From Isoetes taiwanensis (lineage: Eukaryota > Streptophyta > Lycopodiopsida > Isoetales > Isoetaceae), in assembly GCA_021234155.1 (NCBI GenBank), contig JAJEKV010000051.1, positions 4,468,698-4,532,697 on the forward strand: DNA of 64,000 nucleotides, read 5' to 3'. This document shows positions 1-9,752 of this stretch, in pieces (the first letter of the stretch is position 1; every line of letters begins with the position of its first letter). The notes beneath the pieces were generated by a model. It ran no database searches. It was given only the letters and a program-made list of their open reading frames with translations, and was not told the DNA's origin. The translations under genes and the position numbers were made by a program.

Positions 1-190
1 TGGTTCTAATGGTTAATGGTTATAATGGTTACATGGTTATATGGTTATAGTGTTTTAATGTTTTTAATGGTTATATGGTTTTAATGTTTTTAATGGTTAT
101 ATGGTTGTAATATTTTTACTGGTTCTATGTGGTTTAAATGGTTTAAGTGGTTTGAATGGATTTAATGGTTTAAATGGTTGTATATGGTTT
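1..190. repeat. TGGTTA/TTTAATGG simple repeat
   Basis: Degenerate tandem repeat of short units such as atggttataatggtt and tggttttaatg, running from the window edge to just before a splice acceptor. It probably lies in an intron of the following gene. The repeat may continue to the left of the window. Confidence 0.85.
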
Positions 191-212
191 TAATGTGTGC
201 TCTTTCATTCAG

Positions 213-2546
213 GGAGCATGTGAGATGAGCAAAATGGAGCCAAGGAAGCCCAGCACAGGACATTGCCCTAGGCTCCAATGGAGGAAGATGGCCTGCTTGT
301 TGTTGCACCCTTGCAACGAGACAGTATTTGCAGAGGGCATCATAACTGCAGTTGATCCTTTTGATAGTGTGAATGATGAAAGGCTGGGAGATGATCATCT
401 TGGAGTTGGCATTGTGAAGCTTCTTATCCAAGTTGATACAATCATGTCCCAGGGAAGCTCTAGTGATTGCATTGTGTGCTCTGGGTTGTTGGAGTCCCAA
501 ACACAGTTAAGATGGCCAATTAGATATATTGCACAAAAGAATGGTGATAGTTTGGAATGCCCTACTGAACTACATACCCCAAGGCCCACCCCAGGCCATG
601 TGGAAGATTTGGTGGTGGATGAGCATCCTTTGATCACAAGGAAGAGGCGCTATATTTTTCATAAAAGGCAGCCAAGGGTGCCCAAGAAGCCTAGAAGTGA
701 CAAATATTTAGAAAGGATGGAAAGTATAGCCCCAACCAAAGAAAACCTAGAGGCAATTAGGGGACAAGAGTGTTGCAACCTAGATTACACAGTCCAGTAC
801 AGTGTGGATGACCTCGTGCAGATAAGGTCCCAATACATTGGACAGCTTCAGAAAGATAGGATTAATTTCATCTACTCCTTGTGTAGAAATTCCAGCTATG
901 ATGAAGACACAGGAAGGTTACTATATCAATTGAGGAGCCTAAAGGTATGTATGAGAGCATTGAGATGGATTCTTGGCGTGAGCAAGTCTTCATTCTATAG
1001 ATACTGGGAGCAGGTTAGAAAAGGGCATAGGTTGTTCCAACATGGCAATGCACTCACTTTGAAACCTAGAGCAAATACTCTCAAAGCCATTGCAGTCTTC
1101 GAGAGCTTTGTGAGATACATGTCTCAATCTATGCCCCACAAGTCAAAGGTGAACGAGCACGGTGTGCGAATGGTGCAAAGAGTGTTGCCACAACATTATA
1201 TCCAAAAAGAGTGCCTTAAAGAGGTCAACTCCATCCTAGAAACTACTGGAGGTAGGCCTCTTTCTCAATCACATTTCAACAAGTTATGAAGCACTCACTT
1301 CTCAGACGTCAGTGTCCTGCAACACATGCCATTCTCAAAGTGCAACACTTGCATTCAACTCAAGGATACACTTGCATCAACTGCAATAGAGAAAGAAAGA
1401 ATGTCAATTAGGGAGCAATTTGCAGATCACCAAAGGGGCCAAATATCACGTAGACAGTTGTATTGGCAGTGGAGAACATTTTCTCAGATGCAGCCTGACA
1501 GATTTTTGTGTATAATTCATGATAAGATGGACCAACACAAGACTTTCTTGCCAAAGCTAGATCCTTTACCCAAGCGTTGTCAAAATGCTTTTCAGATGAA
1601 AGTAAGTCTGGCGGGTGTCTTAACACATGGGCATGGAACTGGCACCTATGTTCATTTTGTGCTTGATCTATGGAGGGATGATCCAAACTTCCATGTGAGC
1701 TCTATTTTCAAGTGCTTGAGAACACTAGAGAAAGGATCGATAGAAGGGAGGAGGTATTCCCCATCAGCCCCTATTTTTGAGGCTTTGATGGATGATCAAC
1801 CGCTTTGTTACCAAAGGAAGATAAAAAAGCTCACATCCAAGGTCAATGGTGAATCAAGGAGGACTTGGGATGATTTCCCCTTACTTGAGAAACAACTGCC
1901 TGAGAAGCTATGTATTCAATTGGACAACTGCTGGAAAGAAAACAAGAATAGATGGATGTTTGGGGCAATGTCATACTTGACAGCAGTGGGAGTATTCAAA
2001 GTTGTAAAAGTGGGGTTCATGATGGTTGGCCATACCCATGATGATATAGATGCATTCTTCGGAAACTTCTCTGGCAAGCTCAGGAGAGAAAACGTGACTA
2101 GTCTCCCTGAACTAATGGATTTGTTTGAGAGCTGCATTGACCCCAACCCAATGGCTTTCTTGATGGATGAGGTTGCAGATTGGAAATCACTTGTCAAGGG
2201 ATACTTGTTAGATGGTAAGGATCAGTTGACAGGACACACAAAGCCACTTCAGTTCAAGTTTTGGGTTAGGGATGGAATACCAATCATGCAATATAAGTGG
2301 AGACCAGGTGATAGGTTGTGGATGCCTGTACAAGGAATCGAGTTGTGGCAACGGGATGCTAAAGGTGAAGTTCTTATTCCTAAAGGGCAGCCAAAACCAC
2401 TACCTCCCTTCAAGATTGTTAACATTAGGGCGGATTTGGGGTCTCAAAATGGCCCATATCTTGGATGCCAGAATTCCACGTCATGTTTCTCGCGACCAAT
2501 GATGTTTGCGCATTTTTTTCCAAAGTCAGTATTAGTTGGCAAGTAG
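213..2546 (+). pseudogene. DUF7869-type transposon-derived gene, 3' exon(s), one in-frame TGA
   Basis: One reading frame runs from a good splice acceptor (tttcattcag, exon from 213) to a stop at 2546, interrupted only by TGA at 1287-1289. The frame on both sides is clearly one protein: before the stop it ends HFNKL and after it continues STHFSDV, then a Cys-containing KCNTC segment. Relatives usually have Trp at that point, so TGG to TGA is likely. The second half has the family hallmarks of DUF7869 proteins: LDNCWKENKNR near 1920, then GHTHDDIDAFFG near 2035, typical of plant and animal transposon-derived proteins with a nuclease-like fold. An N-terminal part near 300-540 (LGDDHLGVGIV, then WPIRYI) resembles the DUF8039-like segment of plant transposons; this is inference. 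Earlier exons lie left of the window. Function in the cell is unknown. The start at 174 in an open-frame sense is intronic and should not be used. Confidence 0.75.
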
Positions 2547-3315
2547 AAAGAGGAGCAGGCTTACTTGGCATCCACATGGCAAAATTTCATAGGACATGTT
2601 TGTGCATTCATTGCAACCACATTAATGGCCCGCATTTTTCGAAAATCGTATCGCGGACCAAAATAATGGCTATTTTTCCCCCTCGTGCACATGCCCACAT
2701 GCACCAACCACCTTATCAAATTTTGGCACCAAGATTTCCATTGTTCACATTAGCGCCCTTCGTGCATCCTCTCGCGCCTTCGGCTCTTCATTTGGAATCC
2801 AAGTCTCCAATAGTGTCCGTGTTTTTTTTGGGGCGAGCATAGAGTTAAGCAACAACGGTGAGGCGATGTGCGGACAAGCAAACATACGTTACATGCCATG
2901 TTTTTACTACCCAAATTTTCATTCTGAAGTTTTCCTACTTTTCAGCTCTTCCCATTCATCGTATTGCTCCATGCCATTCATTCTTACAATTCAACGACCG
3001 ATCTGTATCTCTAATTGCATCCATCATTGCTCCTAGTACTCCTACATTGCTTCTGCAGTTCATCACTTACAAAACAATAAAGGCATGACGGTGGAAGGAT
3101 ATCTATCCATAGGCTCGTGGGTGAGAATGCTATCCTTAACGAAGGGTGACTATGGAGTTACATCGCCGGAGCGACATTCATACGCAATGAATAGGTAGAA
3201 CTATAGGGTTCAAAATAAATGCTACGGATATATATTGCAAAAAAAAAAAGGAAGGGAGGGGGGGAAGGGATTTGAAGAGGAGGATATTTGCAAATTTGCA
3301 CCCTCAATAATACAT
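2547..3315. other. Intergenic stretch without recognised gene
   Basis: Short open frames here (for example 2465-2842 and 2858-3088) show no family resemblance and overlap the 3' end of the preceding gene or its flank. A homopolymer A run followed by a G-rich tract lies at 3238-3270. I see no RNA gene. Confidence 0.5.
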
Positions 3316-4967
3316 GGATCACACCATGCGAAAATGCATATGCACTTTGTAAATGTGTAGTGAGATTTCGCGTCATGTGATCCTTGGTTCTTTTTTCTTT
3401 CCTCTTCTTGATTTATATTCACTCACTGAATCAAATATTTTTCTTTGGGCTATATTTATCAGATGTCGGGGATTTGAGACTATGGAAAAGCACTACTAGC
3501 ATCGTTGTTGTCCAACATATGGACATAAGAGACATGCTTTTCCAAGATATACATTCAGGGCAATGGGCATCTAGTTTTACGTTGTAAAGTTGTGGGAGCC
3601 GAGCTTGAAAGTCGTCCCATGACCTCTTTTAAGCGAATTATGCAAGCCTTATGAGAACGGTGTCATTGCAATGAAGAAATGTTTGATAAGACGCATCCGT
3701 GGTTGTTGAAAAAAATGAGTTACAAAATATTTGCTCCATTAGAGGTGTTTACTAATGCCACGACACAAAAAAAGCTCCAAAGATATATTGTATAAAATGT
3801 CGCCTTTGAGCCTTTGGATCGCTTAACTCAAAGTGTCACATATGGAAACATTGTTAGGTTTGATAAAATAACATAAAAATCTTATTTAATAAAGCTTTGG
3901 TTGTTGGTAAAGTGTTGGCTTATTGATTAAGTGTTTGTATTTTGCTTTGGGACCCTCTTTGAAAAAGTTTAGTTCATAAAACGTAATATAACTTGGAATG
4001 ATACATATTTTATATGCAAATGGGAGACTATTGATGAGGGACTTGGTGTTATTATCTATTGACAACAAACAAGAAAGTGGATCACACCATGCGAATTTAG
4101 TATATTCCAACCTTTTAGCTTATACAAAATTAAACTTGGTGTGATCTTTTTTGAAAAAGATGACTTCCTATAGTAAAATTACTTTGATTATCTTTTAATA
4201 AAAGAAATATATATGTGTCTTATTTGAAGTTAAGTGTGGATATGTGACGTGCTCATTTATTGATAAAGTGTTTGCTTTTTGAAAAAGGCTAATAACATTA
4301 TGTACTACTAGAGTTGGTAAAGTATTTTAGATGCAAATAGGATGCTTGATGTGATCCTTCTTAAAAAAAGATATGCTCTTTGAAAAGGACTAATAACTTT
4401 ATGCATTTGGGGTGGTAAAGCATTAAATGAGAAGGGGTACTTGTGTTTAATTTTAATTTGACAACAAATAAGAAAGTGGATCACACGATGCGAATTTAGT
4501 GTGTTCCATTTTTGTTGCATATGTACTATTCGCTTGGTGTGATCCTTCTTGAAAAATAATATGCTCTTTGAAAAGGGATAATGACTTATGTACTTAAGAG
4601 TGGTAAATCATTTTAGATACAAATAGGAATGAGTACTTGTGTTTAATTTTAATTTGACAACAAATAAGAAAGTGGATCACACCATGCGAATTTAGTGTGT
4701 CCCTTTTTTTTTGCATATGTATTATTCGCTTGGTGTGATCCATCTTGAAAAAAAAAAGCTTTCAAGTAAAAGGAAAGAAAGAAATATCTTATTTAAAGTA
4801 TAAAGTGTTAGTATGTAAAGTGTTGGTTTATTAAAATACTATTTGTTTACGTTAAGTTGTAAGTTCAATATTTGTGTTTCTATTTACTTTTTTACGAAAG
4901 GATCACACCAGGCGAATTTCTTATATGCAATTACTTTTGCGCATGAAGATTTCGCATCATATGATCC
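3316..4967 (+). repeat. Array of five related stem-loops (GGATCACACCATGCGAA arms)
   Basis: The arm GGATCACACC(A)TGCGAAT occurs at 3316, 4079, 4478, 4674 and 4900. In each case a near-complementary arm (ATTCGCTTGGTGTGATCC or variant) follows 32-50 bases later: about 3365-3383, about 4135-4146 (weak), 4528-4545, 4724-4741 and about 4949-4967. Between hairpins, blocks such as ctttgaaaagg...taataac and ttgtgtttaattttaatttgacaacaaataagaaagt recur, so the array is also a degenerate tandem repeat of roughly 200-400 bases. No coding capacity. It could be a family of short inverted-repeat elements or a small-RNA hairpin cluster. Confidence 0.8.
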
Positions 4968-5259
4968 TCTTTAAACAAGGATGGCTTTGACCTTCAATGT
5001 TCATAAATTTTATGAATGTTTGCATATAAGAATGTGACATATCATATTTTCTTCAAAAATGGTCATCAAATGGATAACTAGTCAAAGAGTTCTTCTACTA
5101 CTTAAAGAGTTTCAAGACTCATTTTTGCTATAATTTAAATAGCAATAGATTTTTAAAGGAATCTATTGTGAAACGAGTCAAAAGACTTCTTGTATTAGAG
5201 GTATCTAAACACAAAACACCATAACCTTTGTACTTCAAGAATGTATAAACCCCTTCGCA
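4968..5259. other. AT-rich spacer
   Basis: No open frame, RNA gene or clear repeat. Base composition changes sharply near 5260, where a more GC-rich exon-like block begins. Confidence 0.5.
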
Positions 5260-5670
5260 TTGCAAAGTATAATGTCATTTATTAGCATCTTCACGGACAT
5301 TTCCCTTCCTTATCGGAAGCGGCTCATCTCAAGGAATCAGATTCGATTCCCGAATGCCTTCATCCTCTATCAATCTCTCACAATATCCCAGGAGGCCGGA
5401 GTTACCGCCACCACAAAAAATCGGACTAAACTTGAAACGCCCCAAAATGACGGTTTTTGCCACTCAACGGATCCAATGGATATAAACCGCCATCCGCCCG
5501 AATGTCGACACTTTTGAGATCGACATCCGGTTTGCACAGAGATGCCGCCTTGTTCAACCATTGAATTTAATCCAAAGACACATGCCGGAGATTCTCAACT
5601 TGATGGTGCGGCATCCTCATTGCGAGCATCCAATGCCCGGCGGATGTCATACCATTCAGCCAGATCGACC
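5260..5670 (+). CDS. Exon-like segment of unidentified gene block, ends at a GT donor
   Basis: Coding-like text on the + strand from about 5300. Two frames are used: one spans 5260-5514, the other about 5500-5670 and includes the phrase CEHPMPGGCHTIQPDRP. The second ends at an excellent 5' splice site, gaccag|gtgagttg (exon end 5670). The switch near 5500 implies a small indel or a hidden intron. I do not recognise the family. It appears to be the first visible coding part of the block that runs to about 10.42 kb, since all later exon-like pieces lie on the same strand in the same compositional zone. Confidence 0.4.
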
Positions 5671-6055
5671 AGGTGAGTTGTTCAAATTGAAGTCCGAGGA
5701 AGACCTGAAGGGAAAAGACGCCGTTTTGGGTTGTGGACGGCCAGCGATTCGCTGAGGGCGCCGCAAGTATTGCAGACGGTGAAAGGAAGTGCCGCAAAAG
5801 GATCAAGGACGATATTCTAAACGAGTGCAGAGTTCTTTTCGGCTGAGACGCCACCAATCGGAGCTCACCTCAAAGATTAGCCACCGCTGTAACACAATAG
5901 CAGCAAGTGCCGCCTACATAAGGTAAATTATCGCTCGATTCCGGGTTTTCGACCAGCTTCGCCGAAAAGCCCTCAGCACCCTGCTTTCCCTCTTTTGAGT
6001 ATCTCGACCGCAAGCCTCGAAAGCCATGAGGAACGTGAAATCGAAGATGCGGGTT

Positions 6056-6230
6056 GACTTCGCGAAGTCGAAACCTCGAAGTAAAGAGAAGTCAAGGTCA
6101 AGGGACTTTCGACTCGCTGAGTCGAAAAGCCGTAGAATAAACGGAAGAACAAGATGAAGGGCTTTCGACTCGCCCGGGTCGAAAGTCCCTTCATACTGAC
6201 TTTCCTCGACTTTCTCGACCTCGGTCGAGA
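6056..6230. repeat. Four TCGAC/GTCGA palindromes, variant forms
   Basis: GACTTCGCGAAGTC at 6056-6069 is perfect. CTTTCGACTC...GAGTCGAAAAG at 6106-6129 and CTTTCGAC...GTCGAAAG at 6162-6185 have 3- and 8-base centres. TCTCGACC-TC-GGTCGAGA lies at 6213-6230. These look like older or diverged members of the family whose consensus core is TCGACTCGCGAGTCGA. Confidence 0.8.
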
Positions 6231-6313
6231 TATACCCTGTGGCAATAGAGAGAACATTAGAGATTAATGGTTGATGAGTGAAAGCATCGAGCCTTCCCAT
6301 CCTTTCTTCCCTC

Positions 6314-6369
6314 GCCTCTTCGGGCAATGTCGCTTAGTTTACATCCTAAGTTGCATCGTTCGAAGAGGC
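6314..6369. repeat. Second hairpin class, copy 1 (GCCTCTTCG arms)
   Basis: Arms GCCTCTTCG (6314-6322) and CGAAGAGGC (6361-6369) enclose a loop that itself contains CTTAG...CTAAG, giving a bipartite stem. A second copy lies at 6611-6666 in the duplicated unit. Confidence 0.75.
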
Positions 6370-6446
6370 GGGGCAAGCAAGGATTTGGGAATGAGGGGTG
6401 CTTTCACTCTGGCCTTCATTCTCCTATTCTCTCCTCTCCTGTGGGT

Positions 6447-6470
6447 ATTCTCGACTCGAGAGTCGAGAAT
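6447..6470. repeat. TCGACTCGAGAGTCGA palindrome
   Basis: ATTCTCGACTC-GA-GAGTCGAGAAT, perfect 11-base arms. Member of the family described at 9669-9698. Confidence 0.9.
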
Positions 6471-6507
6471 GTCCCTTCGATCTTCTCCTCTCCTGTGCTC
6501 CTCTGAC

Positions 6508-6531
6508 TTTCCCGACTCGCGAGTCGAGAAA
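6508..6531. repeat. TCGACTCGCGAGTCGA palindrome with one arm change
   Basis: TTTCCCGACTCG-CGAGTCGAGAAA; one mismatch in the stem (C in place of T). Sits at the end of the first ~297-base duplicate. Confidence 0.9.
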
Positions 6532-6610
6532 CTCCAGCGAAATAGAGAAAACATTAGAGATTAATGGTTGAAGAGTGAAAGCATCGAGGCTTCCCAATCT
6601 TTCTTTCCCC

Positions 6611-6666
6611 GCCTCTTCGGGCAATGTCGCTTAGTTAATATCCTAAGTTGCATCATTCGAAGAGGC
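6611..6666. repeat. Second hairpin class, copy 2
   Basis: GCCTCTTCG (6611-6619) pairs with CGAAGAGGC (6658-6666), again with an inner CTTAG...CTAAG pair. The preserved pairing in both duplicates is notable although each copy has point changes. Confidence 0.75.
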
Positions 6667-6739
6667 GTGAAAGCAAAGATTTTGGAATGCGTGATGCTTT
6701 CGCTCTGGCCCTCCTATGTCTTCTCCTCTCCTGTGGTTA

Positions 6740-6761
6740 TTCTCGACTCGCGAGTCGAGAA
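6740..6761. repeat. TCGACTCGCGAGTCGA palindrome
   Basis: TTCTCGACTCG-CGAGTCGAGAA, perfect 22-base palindrome, closing the second ~297-base duplicate about 90 bases upstream of a candidate splice acceptor. Confidence 0.9.
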
Positions 6762-6859
6762 ACCCCCCTGCATCCTTCTATTTATTTTATTCCTTCGGGT
6801 GTTAGGAGATATTTTCATGCTCTGACATTGTGACATTTACTGAATGCAGCCCGTGATCC

Positions 6860-7375
6860 CGACTTTGATCATACACGCCGGGCAACAATTGGAAAGCATT
6901 GGGTTGTCCTCGGCATCCTAAAGGAAACAGGGCCCCCTCCGATAAGTGGAAGACCTTCGAGAAACTCTACAGATATGTTCTTCTGGAAGGCCAGATGATG
7001 AGGGAGAGGATGAAGATGAGAAGAAGAAGAGAACACCAAGAAATGGCAGGGAATCTCTCTCGACCGCAAGATGACCTCATTCTTCGACCGAGGTCTCCGG
7101 GAGAAATGGACCGAGATATGGGCTCAATGGACAAGAGGCAAGTCGGGGACGTTAATGGAGAATTGCCGCGCGTGCCGGACCCAAAGTTGTTCGACAAGCA
7201 ATTCATGAAAAGTATACAGGGCCTGACGGACAAGGAAACGCTTGATCTACAGGGCAGAATCCTGGATGGAACAATCCTGCTAAGGAAAAGTAGAAGTTCA
7301 AAATTGCAGGACGCAAAGGATTACGCCCACAATCCTAAAGAGATTCGGCGCGCATTGGAAGAAGGCATCACGTAG
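6860..7375 (+). CDS. Unidentified exon, basic/charged protein segment
   Basis: The frame opens after a stop near 6857 and a candidate acceptor gaatgcag at about 6849; it ends at TAG 7373-7375. The first clear coding text is GNNWKALGCPRHPKGNRAPS, followed by a strongly charged segment (RERMKMRRRREHQE) and then a regular, possibly helical part (FDKQFMKSIQGLTDKETLDL). An ATG at 6899 is available, but the family-like CPRHPKG segment straddles it, so an upstream exon junction is more likely. I do not recognise the protein. It lies in the same block and orientation as the FCP1-type gene. Confidence 0.45.
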
Positions 7376-7431
7376 TTCTCGTAATGTTGCCTCCAATGCA
7401 TGCCATGATTTTGATTATTATAAAGAGAAGG

Positions 7432-7870
7432 TCTGCTTGATGAGGAAGACATGAAGGAGTTGAACCGTCTATGTCAACCCTACATCAACACCAAGCTAAA
7501 GCGTAACGTCAAAACCCTCCCCTTTCCTGAACGTGCTATGGCAATTCTGAAGAGGAAGCTTGGATTCGGGGTGGTCCCATTTAAGACGGATAATAGCTCC
7601 CCTCCATTCCCGGTAACCTTGGGACACAAGGGGTTTGGTGGTCCGAACTGGCACTGGGCCCGCGGCACTATTTGCCATCAATATGATCGAAGACCCCACC
7701 CCGCTTTTATGAAAAACCCGACATTGAGCAAAGGTACAAGACGGTCCGACATGACCGAAGCTGGATACTTTCGGTTTCCTTATCTTTTGCATGTCGGGCA
7801 ATCAGACAACTGCTGTGTCACACAACTTCACCAACAAGATCTTGTATTCCATATACGAGCTGGAACATGA
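7432..7870 (+). CDS. Unidentified exon with GFGGPNWHWARGTICHQYD segment
   Basis: The frame can be read from just after agaag at about 7430 (GLLDEEDMKELNRLCQPY) to TGA at 7868-7870; ATG at 7451 is internal to this text. It contains a Trp/His/Cys-rich stretch (GPNWHWARGTICHQYDRRPH) and FRFPYLLHVGQSDNCC. Near 7824 a second frame (NFTNKILYSIYELEHECRLG) becomes coding-like, suggesting an indel or short intron near 7820. Family not recognised. Confidence 0.45.
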
Positions 7871-7917
7871 GTGTAGACTTGGCCTGCCGAAGGCACCAAG
7901 TTTTGCCAATGTAGTTT

Positions 7918-8241
7918 TGGTTTTGGTTTCAAGATCGGCTGCAGACTGACAAGTGGTGGTCTAGCGAACACCACTATCTCGACAAGTTCATGATTTCTCA
8001 AGAGCGCATGGAACCCCGAAGGGCGGCAGATTTATGGAGGATGTGCCATCGATGGACAAAGTCAAAGACCGATGGTGCGACAGTCCAATACATAGAATTC
8101 TATCCGCCAAGAGTTATCAAGTACTTCATAACCAACTTAGTCGAGGAAGATCATATTGTATCATGAAAGTGGTACATGAATGGCCTGTTCTCTCAGGGGG
8201 GCTATGCTGTATGGAATGAAACCTATTTCCGTGGTTGGAAA
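7918..8241 (+). pseudogene. Unidentified segment with in-frame TGA
   Basis: Coding-like frame with DKWWSSEHHYLDKFM, then VQYIEFYPPRVIKYFITNL, interrupted by TGA at 8164-8166, and continuing in the same frame as KWYMNGLFSQGGYAVWNETY up to TAA about 8241. The text on both sides of the TGA is of one character, so this is a nonsense change (CGA to TGA fits) in what was one exon. The downstream coding text shifts to another frame after about 8225. Family unknown. Confidence 0.45.
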
Positions 8242-8442
8242 TAAGGACATGGTTGAAACCATTCGGTCATACCTGGACCTGCTTCATGAGCATTTCAAAG
8301 CGAGGAAGACAAATGGAAGCAGTAAGGACGATGATGACGAAGACAAACCTGACAGCCAGGGAGAGAAAGGTGACGGAGACGACAATGTCCAAGGTTTAGA
8401 CGAGGATGCTGCCGACCAAATTCTCGAGAGTCCGAGATTGAG
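8225..8442 (+). CDS. Acidic low-complexity exon, ends at GT donor
   Basis: The frame reads NKDMVETIRSYLDLLHEHFKAR, then an acidic tail rich in D, E, G and K (SSKDDDDEDKPD). The exon ends at 8442 at a consensus donor, ttgag|gtgagt. Joined to the exon at 8582 it stays in frame. The acidic linker suggests a flexible, disordered C-terminal region. Family unknown. Confidence 0.5.
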
Positions 8443-8524
8443 GTGAGTTCACTTTGTTTCTGAGTGTTTCTATTTCATGAAGTCGAGAAACCGGGAGAAA
8501 CCCTCTGAGTCTTTAGCTTTTTCT

Positions 8525-8548
8525 TTTCTCGACTCGTGAGTCGAGAAA
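8525..8548. repeat. TCGACTCGTGAGTCGA palindrome inside an intron
   Basis: TTTCTCGACTC-GT-GAGTCGAGAAA. It lies within the 139-base intron 8443-8581, between the donor at 8443 and the acceptor cattctag ending at 8581. This is the clearest case of a family member placed within an intron of the block. Confidence 0.9.
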
Positions 8549-8581
8549 GCGTTTCCTATCTGACATCTTTCATCATTCTAG

Positions 8582-8696
8582 GAACATCGACCGCAACGAA
8601 TCGGAATCATTAACAATATCATACGAATCTGCTGGCAGTTCACATCACATAGAGGATACTGGATCCAAGAAAGCCATTCAAGAGCAAGACAAATAA
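8582..8696 (+). CDS. Terminal exon following the acidic exon
   Basis: After acceptor tttcatcattctag the sequence continues in phase with the exon ending at 8442 (split Arg codon) and reads NIDRNESESLTISYESAGSS to TAA at 8694-8696. The short Ser/Glu-rich tail is consistent with the disordered C-terminus of the same protein. The next gene's ATG is only 28 bases downstream, which is unusually close for separate plant genes; an alternative splice joining both is possible. Confidence 0.45.
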
Positions 8697-8724
8697 GGCA
8701 AAGAAAGAAAGGACTGAAAAGATA

Positions 8725-9441
8725 ATGATCCCGCATATGGATCCCGATCAATCAGAAATCTGGTCAGAGCCAAACTCTAACTGGGATCCAGCGGGGCCCA
8801 CCAAGCTTATAATATTTGACGTCAATGGAGTATTAGCTGCAGTATACCACGATAAAGACGTCCCTGAGCTCAACACCTCGCAGGTGCCGACAAAAGTGGG
8901 GTCTAAAATCGTGTATCCTCGGCCTAGAGCAAAGGAGATTATCGAGTGGTGCCTGGAACGGGGATTCCAAGTGGCCATATGGTCTTGTATGGCAAAGAAA
9001 AATATTATCAATGTCCTTGGTGTTCTCGGCCTTCCAGTTTTGATGTTCAAGTTTGTTTGGGGAAACGAAAGGGTCGAGCATGTGTCAGACCTCGATCCAG
9101 CCATCACAAAGGGGAAGCCTATTATGGTGAAAAGGCTGGACAGGGTTTATGAAGCATACCAGGACTTTAACAAACACAACACTCTGATCATAGACGACTC
9201 CGCCTACAAGTGCTATCATAACTCGCACAATACAATCATTGCCAAGAGTTATCGACCAGAAGAGTATGAAACGGATAGGTGGTTGTCTTTCAAGCTCGTT
9301 CCTGTCTTGGCGGAATCCCTGTTTGCCATACTTGTGGCCGATGTGATTAGGAACTATCCGGACCTCAAGGAGGTCGATCCAGAGAGCAGCGCGATCATGA
9401 AAGCTATGGACGACAAATATTTTGGTGAACAAGAAGAGTGA
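8725..9441 (+). CDS. FCP1/NIF-homology (HAD superfamily) phosphatase
   Basis: Open frame of 238 residues. Motif I is LIIFDVNGVL (nucleophile D32), motif II is in VAIWSCMAKKN (about residues 86-96), and motif III is TLIIDDSAYK (about 153-162). These match the FCP1-homology domain of the HAD superfamily, whose members dephosphorylate Ser/Thr, for example on the RNA polymerase II CTD. The usual second Asp of DxDxT/V is Asn here (DVNGV); several plant relatives share DVNG, so it may be normal for the subfamily. The frame is intact, unlike its neighbours. The domain fills nearly the whole protein, and about 25 N-terminal residues precede it. Whether the product is an independent gene or the last part of the larger block is unclear. 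Substrate unknown. Confidence 0.8.
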   Translation: MIPHMDPDQSEIWSEPNSNWDPAGPTKLIIFDVNGVLAAVYHDKDVPELNTSQVPTKVGSKIVYPRPRAKEIIEWCLERGFQVAIWSCMAKKNIINVLGVLGLPVLMFKFVWGNERVEHVSDLDPAITKGKPIMVKRLDRVYEAYQDFNKHNTLIIDDSAYKCYHNSHNTIIAKSYRPEEYETDRWLSFKLVPVLAESLFAILVADVIRNYPDLKEVDPESSAIMKAMDDKYFGEQEE

Positions 9442-9543
9442 CCTCTGCTTTCAAATAGTCGAATTGTGTGAATCTTGTAAAGAAACGTGAAGAAATGTAC
9501 TATATTTTGTAATGAATATACTTGTACATTGAGTTTTCGCTGG

Positions 9544-9569
9544 CTTTCTCGACTCGCGAGTCGAGAAAG
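9544..9569. repeat. 26-base perfect palindrome
   Basis: CTTTCTCGACTCG-CGAGTCGAGAAAG, 100 bases after the phosphatase stop codon; first of three closely spaced copies. Confidence 0.95.
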
Positions 9570-9668
9570 GCATGCTTGTCCTATTGATGAAACCATTTGT
9601 ATGTTTGTTTGTGTGACTGGATGCGGCCATATTCTGTAATGATAATGGTTGTACATTGGGTTTCCTTG

Positions 9669-9698
9669 GCCTTTCTCGACTCGCGAGTCGAGAAAGGC
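9669..9698. repeat. 30-base perfect palindrome
   Basis: The left arm GCCTTTCTCGACTCG is followed directly by its exact complement, so the palindrome has no spacer. The flanks recur in copies 9544 and 9753 (ttgtac...ttt...gg upstream; gcactgcttg downstream), so the repeated unit is longer than the palindrome. Confidence 0.95.
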
Positions 9699-9752
9699 AC
9701 TGCTTGTTTCGTTGACGTCTCGTTGAGAATGGTTGTACTTTGACTTTTCCGG

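Larger units (their letters stand above)
5671..6849 (+). other. Palindrome-rich intron or spacer
   Basis: This stretch lies between a strong donor at 5671 and a candidate acceptor (actgaatgcag) at about 6849. It holds at least seven palindromes built on TCGAC/GTCGA and a ~297-base tandem duplication (6241-6537 and 6538-6766). Each duplicate starts near gagattaatggttg and ends at a palindrome. Long open frames exist here on the minus strand (5914-6327, 6424-6624), but they run through the palindromes and duplicated DNA, so I regard them as fortuitous. Confidence 0.6.

Noticed and set aside
174..212. Open frame start at 174 as the beginning of the DUF7869-type gene
   Set aside because: It lies in the simple repeat and before a strong splice acceptor at 211-212; the coding exon starts at 213.
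3316..4967. CRISPR array
   Set aside because: Spacing is irregular, repeats are inverted pairs, and the DNA is eukaryotic.
5914..6327. 137-codon minus-strand frame as a gene
   Set aside because: It runs through four palindromes and part of a tandem duplication, and shows no domain; probably open by composition.
6424..6624. Minus-strand frame sharing MPEEA...RLDAFT text with 5914-6327
   Set aside because: The similarity is only due to the ~297-base DNA duplication.
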